The notes beneath the pieces were generated by a model, which was not told the origin of the DNA, did not search any database, and saw only the letters and a list, made by a program, of their open reading frames with translations. From Planctomycetales bacterium ZRK34 (lineage in GTDB: Bacteria; Planctomycetota; Phycisphaerae; Phycisphaerales; Zrk34), in NCBI GenBank assembly GCA_014873095.1, contig CP050848.1, positions 2,911,850-2,975,849 of the forward strand: a stretch of 64,000 nt of DNA, written 5' to 3'. The first letter of the stretch is position 1. Each line of letters begins with the position of its first letter. Made by a program: the position numbers and the translations under genes. Shown here piece by piece: positions 60,564-64,000 of this stretch.

Positions 60564-60854
60564 ATGATCGACATCCCCTCAGTTGGTTCTAATGGTCACA
60601 CGTCGCTGTCGCGTATTGCGGCAAGGCGGGCGGCCGAGCAGCAGGCGGCGACCCCCTCGGCCGGGGCGCCCCGCGGCGACAGCGTTGAAGTTTCCGCCGC
60701 GGCGCAACTTCTGGCCAAGCTGTCTGACCTGCCGGACGTTCGCAGCGATCTGGTCGATCGCGTCAAGGCGGAGATCGCTTCGGGTGATTACGAAACCCCC
60801 GAGAAGCTCGACGCCGCCATCGACGGCCTGATCGAGGACGCCGAAACCTTCTAA
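60564..60854 (+). CDS. flgM: FlgM-like anti-sigma-28 factor
   Basis: 96 residues from ATG 60564. A flexible Ala-rich first half is followed by the typical FlgM C-terminal pattern: DSVEVSAAAQLLAKL, LPDVRSDLVDRVKAEIASG, YETPEKLDAAIDGLIED. FlgM holds sigma-28 inactive until the flagellar hook is built. No other flagellar genes are in the window. A terminator follows at 60892. Confidence 0.82.
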   Translation: MIDIPSVGSNGHTSLSRIAARRAAEQQAATPSAGAPRGDSVEVSAAAQLLAKLSDLPDVRSDLVDRVKAEIASGDYETPEKLDAAIDGLIEDAETF

Positions 60855-60891
60855 TTTTTTGAATCCCACCCCCGCCACGCTAGTGGTTTGA

Positions 60892-60921
60892 CGCCGATGT
60901 TCCGACACGTCGGCGTTTTTT
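60892..60921 (+). terminator. Intrinsic terminator after flgM
   Basis: CGCCGA (60892-60897) pairs with TCGGCG (60910-60915), extended by TGT/ACA, followed by TTTTTTATTT. It lies over the ATG at 60897 that opens the next long frame, so that ATG is unlikely to be a start. Confidence 0.82.
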
Positions 60922-60956
60922 ATTTGCCGACCCGCCAAACCGCCGATAGCGATGGT

Positions 60957-62543
60957 GTGAAACTCGACGTATTACGCAAACTCGTTCCGGTCGGGCAGCT
61001 TCAAACCGTCGCTCAGCGCCACGCGTCGACGGGGCGGTCGATCGTGCTGGCCCACGGGTGCTTCGACATTGTTCACCCGGGGCATGTACGCTATCTGCAA
61101 TTCGCCCGGCGGCAGGGCGATGTGCTGATTGTTTCACTGACCGGCGACGACGCGATCGAGAAGTCCGACGGCATGCGGCCGTATGTTCCGCAGGAACTGC
61201 GGGCCGAGTCGCTGGCGGCGTTGGAATTCGTCGATCATGTCGTCATCGCCGATGACCCGACCGCCGAGCCGATCATTCGGGCGCTGCGGCCGAACGTGTA
61301 TGTCAAAGGTAAGGAATACGAACACTCGGCCGACCCGCGCTTTCTCGCGGAGAAAGATCTCGTCGAGTCGCTCGGCGGCCGCATCATCTATTCCAGCGGC
61401 GATGTGGTGTACTCCTCGACAGCCCTGATCGACTCGGCGCTGGCGACCGATCCCTCGCTGGAAGCCGGGCGCCTCGGCGCGTGCTGTGCCCGCTGGGGCG
61501 TGAACGCGATCAACCTGCGGCGGACGATCAGCGGCAGCTTCGTCGGTAAGAAGATTGCCGTCGTGGGCGATGCGCTGTTGGATCGTTACGTGTTCTGCGA
61601 TGCGATGGATGTGGCCGGCGAGGCGCCGATTCTGTCGGTCCGCCCGCTGGACGAAGCGACCTACCTCGGCGGGGCGGCGATCATCGCGGCCCACCTCAAA
61701 AGCCTCGGCGCTTCGCCGCACCTGTTGACGACCGTCGGCGATGATGTCGAAACCGAGCAACTGATTCATCGTCTCGATGAGCACCACATCACGCACACCG
61801 CGCTGCGCACCCGGACGCGCCTGCCATCGAAGCTGCGCTTCCTGGTCGATACGCAGAAGCTGCTGAAAGTCGACAAGGCCACGGCCCAGCCGCTGGACAC
61901 CGAGCAGCAGCGCCAACTCGTCGGCGCGTTGTGCGATCAGGCGGAGCAGTTTGACGCGGTCATCTTCACGGACTTCGGGTATGGCACGGTCACCAATGCG
62001 TTGCTCGAAGCGGCGCTGCCGAAGCTGCGGCCCCACGTCGGTGTGATCACCGGCGATGTCAGTGGCGCGCGGCGTTCGCTGCTGGCGATGCACGGCGCGG
62101 ACCTGCTGACGCCGACCGAGCGTGAGCTGCGCAGCGCTGCGGGTGATTACGACCAGTCGCTGCCGGCGGTGGCGATGGGCGTGATGAAACAGTTGCGCGT
62201 GCCGAACCTGGCCGTGACGATGGGGCGGCGCGGCTGCATTCTGTTCCACCCGCGCGAGACTGAACCCGAACGCTACTTCACCAGCCGCCTGCGCAGTGAA
62301 TACCTGCCGGCCCTGGCGCGACACGCCGTCGACCCCGTCGGCGCCGGCGATGCGTTCCTGTCCGCCGCCACGCTCATGCTCACCACGGGCGCCACGCTGA
62401 TGCAGGCCGGCTATGTCGGTTCCGCCGCCGCAGCGGTGACGATCGAGCGCGTGGGCAATCTGCCGGTGTCTCGCGATCAACTGCTCGGCTACCTGTCGAC
62501 CCGCCGCGAGCTCAGCCACGCCTCCGCCACCGACGCCGGCTAA
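60957..62543 (+). CDS. HldE-like bifunctional enzyme with reversed domain order
   Basis: 528 residues from GTG 60957; an earlier ATG (60897) lies in the flgM terminator. Residues about 30-165 are a nucleotidyltransferase (LAHGCFDIVHPGHVRYL, VKGKEYEHSADPR), and about 195-510 a PfkB/RfaE-type sugar kinase (IAVVGDALLDRYVFCD, GGAAIIAAHLKSLGA, DPVGAGDAFLSAATLML). E. coli HldE has kinase first and nucleotidyltransferase second; here the order is the opposite. It should make an ADP-sugar such as ADP-heptose, or a related nucleotide-activated sugar. All key motifs of both halves are present. Confidence 0.87.
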   Translation: MKLDVLRKLVPVGQLQTVAQRHASTGRSIVLAHGCFDIVHPGHVRYLQFARRQGDVLIVSLTGDDAIEKSDGMRPYVPQELRAESLAALEFVDHVVIADDPTAEPIIRALRPNVYVKGKEYEHSADPRFLAEKDLVESLGGRIIYSSGDVVYSSTALIDSALATDPSLEAGRLGACCARWGVNAINLRRTISGSFVGKKIAVVGDALLDRYVFCDAMDVAGEAPILSVRPLDEATYLGGAAIIAAHLKSLGASPHLLTTVGDDVETEQLIHRLDEHHITHTALRTRTRLPSKLRFLVDTQKLLKVDKATAQPLDTEQQRQLVGALCDQAEQFDAVIFTDFGYGTVTNALLEAALPKLRPHVGVITGDVSGARRSLLAMHGADLLTPTERELRSAAGDYDQSLPAVAMGVMKQLRVPNLAVTMGRRGCILFHPRETEPERYFTSRLRSEYLPALARHAVDPVGAGDAFLSAATLMLTTGATLMQAGYVGSAAAAVTIERVGNLPVSRDQLLGYLSTRRELSHASATDAG

Positions 62544-62611
62544 AATCAACCAACACGTCCTCTCCGGGATCGCCCCGAACCAGGCCGCCGACGGCCTTGG
62601 AGGTGATCTTC

Positions 62612-63301
62612 ATGCATGGCGCCAAACGCTTGAGTGTGTTGACGGCAATGATCTGTTGTGCCGCGCTGTTGGGTGCGTGTCAGACGGCACAGCCTGCCGA
62701 TGAAAGCGCAGCTGAGTCATCGACTGCCGATCCGCCCGCCGACAGCCCTTTCATGTTTCACGAAGCGCGAACGCCCGAAGGCTGGCCCGAGCCGACTCCC
62801 GTCGGGCAGGTTCAGGTCAAGGAGTACCCAGCGTGTCGGGTGGCGGTGGTCGAGGCGGATCAGGCACGGCAGGGCGATCAGGATTCGATGTTCATGACGC
62901 TGTTCAAACACATCAAGGCCAACGACATCAAGATGACCGCACCGGTGCAGATGACCTACGCACCGGACGCGGGCAGCGAAGCCTCGGAAGACGAGGCCCG
63001 CCCGGTGGCGATGGCGTTCTTGTATTTCAGTCAGACCCAGGGCACGCCCGGCGTCGATGGGGCGGTCGAGGTGCGTGATGTGCCGGCGCGCCGCGTCGTG
63101 AGCCTCGGCGTGCGCGGCGACTACACCAGTAAGCATCTGAAGCAGGCCGTCGCACAACTGCGCGCCTACCTCGATGAACATGCCGATCAATACACGCCGA
63201 CCGGCCCGCCGCGCTACCTGGGCTACAACAGCCCGTTTGTGCCGTGGTTTTTGAAGTATGGCGAGGTGCAGATACCGATCGACGTCAACCAGTCACCATG
63301 A
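62612..63301 (+). CDS. SOUL-domain heme-binding lipoprotein
   Basis: 229 residues from ATG 62612, with GGAGGTGATC just upstream. The signal ends LLGAC (lipobox). After a Ser/Ala-rich linker, the SOUL pattern appears: YPACRVAVVEADQA, MTLFKHIKANDIKMTAPVQM, FLYFSQTQGTPG, RRVVSLGVRGDYT, GYNSPFVPWFLKYGEV. SOUL proteins bind heme or porphyrins. Single gene in the plus orientation. Confidence 0.87.
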   Translation: MHGAKRLSVLTAMICCAALLGACQTAQPADESAAESSTADPPADSPFMFHEARTPEGWPEPTPVGQVQVKEYPACRVAVVEADQARQGDQDSMFMTLFKHIKANDIKMTAPVQMTYAPDAGSEASEDEARPVAMAFLYFSQTQGTPGVDGAVEVRDVPARRVVSLGVRGDYTSKHLKQAVAQLRAYLDEHADQYTPTGPPRYLGYNSPFVPWFLKYGEVQIPIDVNQSP

Positions 63302-63828
63302 GTGACCCCTTCCCGATCCTTGCACCAGTCAATGCGAGAGAATCGGGATTGAGTGATTCGCTGGTTGAGCCGAAGGCCGGGGCGCAGCAATAGCGTGTCA
63401 ACATGGCGTGGCTCCTGTTTGCCGAGTGCAGAATCCCGGTTCTTACAACTATGGACGCACGTGCGGCCTGGGCATTCGAAATCAGGATCAAGAGTTCCGA
63501 ATAATGCCGGGAACCCGACAGGTGCACTGCGGTCTCAGCATTCGCTGCAATTTCGCGCCTCCGAAGATCGCCGCGAGAATTATCAGCACGAAGGAATATG
63601 AAAATGCCGATTACAGCGTAGAAACGCACAAGCCGTCTGAAAAATTAGCAGAACGACAAGCTGCGTGCTGTAGCGTGCTATACTCAGTTCGTGGTCGTCC
63701 ATTGTGGATCGATCACAGACACCCCGTGACGCTCATTTCGCAGATTCCCGGCTACGGCTTTCAGCTTTCAAGCTCAGCTCCGAGAACCACGAGACTCGCC
63801 TCACTCCCCTCTTCTCTCGGAGCTACCG
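63302..63828. other. Gene-free 527-base region and long leader of the RRM gene
   Basis: No supported gene; frames across it have no recognisable sequence. The promoter at 63676-63684 would give a leader of about 140 bases. Within it, CCGAGAA (63780-63786) can pair with TTCTCTCGG (63812-63820), reaching into the GGAG before the start codon. Confidence 0.5.
63676..63684 (+). promoter_or_regulatory. Extended -10 promoter of the RRM gene
   Basis: TGCTATACT is a near-perfect extended -10 box; no clear -35. It is on the same strand and about 145 bases before the RRM start. Confidence 0.5.
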
Positions 63829-64000
63829 ATGAAGATTTACGTCGGAAACCTGTCCTTCAACACCTCCTCTGACGCCATTCAGACCAAATTCGCCGAATTC
63901 GGCGATGTGTCTGAAGTCGCCGTGATCACCGATCGCGAAACCGGCCAGCCCCGCGGTTTCGCATTCGTCACCATGGACGATGCAGGCGCCGCCAAGGCCA
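63829..64000 (+). CDS. RRM RNA-binding protein (3' end missing)
   Basis: The first 57 residues are present; the gene runs off the right edge. KIYVGNLSFNTSSDAI carries RNP2 (IYVGNL) and RGFAFVTM is RNP1, with a helix (AIQTKFAEFGDVSEV) between. These small glycine-rich RRM proteins of bacteria are often induced in the cold. GGAG lies six bases before the ATG, part of it in a possible hairpin. Confidence 0.92.
   Translation, partial: MKIYVGNLSFNTSSDAIQTKFAEFGDVSEVAVITDRETGQPRGFAFVTMDDAGAAKA

Noticed and set aside
60888-60956. N-terminal extension of the HldE-like protein
   Set aside because: It would start in the flgM terminator hairpin; homology begins after 60957.
63408-63872. 154-codon open frame before the RRM gene
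   Set aside because: It has no recognisable sequence, crosses the promoter and leader, and overlaps the RRM start in another frame.

Overview
The window looks like a stretch of a GC-rich chromosome from a planctomycete, most likely of the Phycisphaerae side of the phylum. This is an inference from gene content: a planctomycete-type cytochrome/DUF1592-DUF1588-DUF1585 protein next to a DUF1552 protein, a secreted ThuA-like protein, a PVC-type propeller protein fused to an SGNH hydrolase and a cupredoxin, several PEP-CTERM or VPLP-type sorting tails, a histone-H1-like lysine-repeat protein, and hairpin repeats scattered between genes. No rRNA, CRISPR array or complete insertion sequence was seen. 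There is one tRNA (Leu, anticodon CAG).

Layout. 1-4.3 kb: end of an exopolysaccharide locus (TPR protein, Wzc-like chain-length regulator/kinase, a 49-residue sorting-tail peptide). 4.4-9.7 kb: a compact phage-like cassette made of a LexA/CI-type repressor, then divergently an ABC-type ATPase, a GNAT protein, a ParB-fold protein, a small terminase-like protein and a large terminase with a four-cysteine insertion. No capsid or portal gene follows. 9.7-16.3 kb: small membrane proteins, a poly-aspartate protein, ferredoxin, the lysine-repeat protein, phosphoglycerate mutase and a glycosyltransferase. 16.5-18.2 kb: a tight cluster of five small genes, including a membrane coiled-coil protein and two lipoproteins, perhaps a phage remnant. 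18.2-28.8 kb: housekeeping and signalling genes (phosphohexomutase, HD-GYP-like protein, DUF3592/arrestin-like/ATPase operon, PTPS-like enzyme, Nif3-like protein, phosphoesterase, kinase, ThuA). 28.8-29.3 kb is an unusual non-coding array of TGCGCA-type palindromes. 29.3-39.8 kb: PEP-CTERM protein, the DUF1592/DUF1552 pair, an M48 lipoprotein protease, a HAD phosphatase and the large PVC fusion protein. 40-47.6 kb: glucan and glycan metabolism (MalQ, two GT4 enzymes of which one is fused to a PHP domain, shikimate kinase, CapD-like dehydratase). 47.7-64 kb: malic enzyme, YfcE-like phosphodiesterase, second PEP-CTERM protein, an 8-bp minisatellite, SH3/TolC divergent pair, a GT2-methyltransferase-methyltransferase fusion with a stand-alone RapZ C-terminal domain, sulfotransferase, FlgM-like protein, an HldE-like enzyme with reversed domain order, a SOUL lipoprotein and the start of an RRM protein.

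How genes work together. Envelope and extracellular glycan functions dominate (Wzc-like protein, GT2/GT4 enzymes, CapD, the HldE-like enzyme, sulfotransferase, TolC, sorting-tail proteins). The 4.4-9.7 kb cassette is the best candidate for an undescribed system: DNA-packaging enzymes joined to a base-modification-like GNAT/ATPase pair under LexA-type control, without structural genes. Most intergenic spaces carry long nested palindromes that recur in the window with compensatory base changes.
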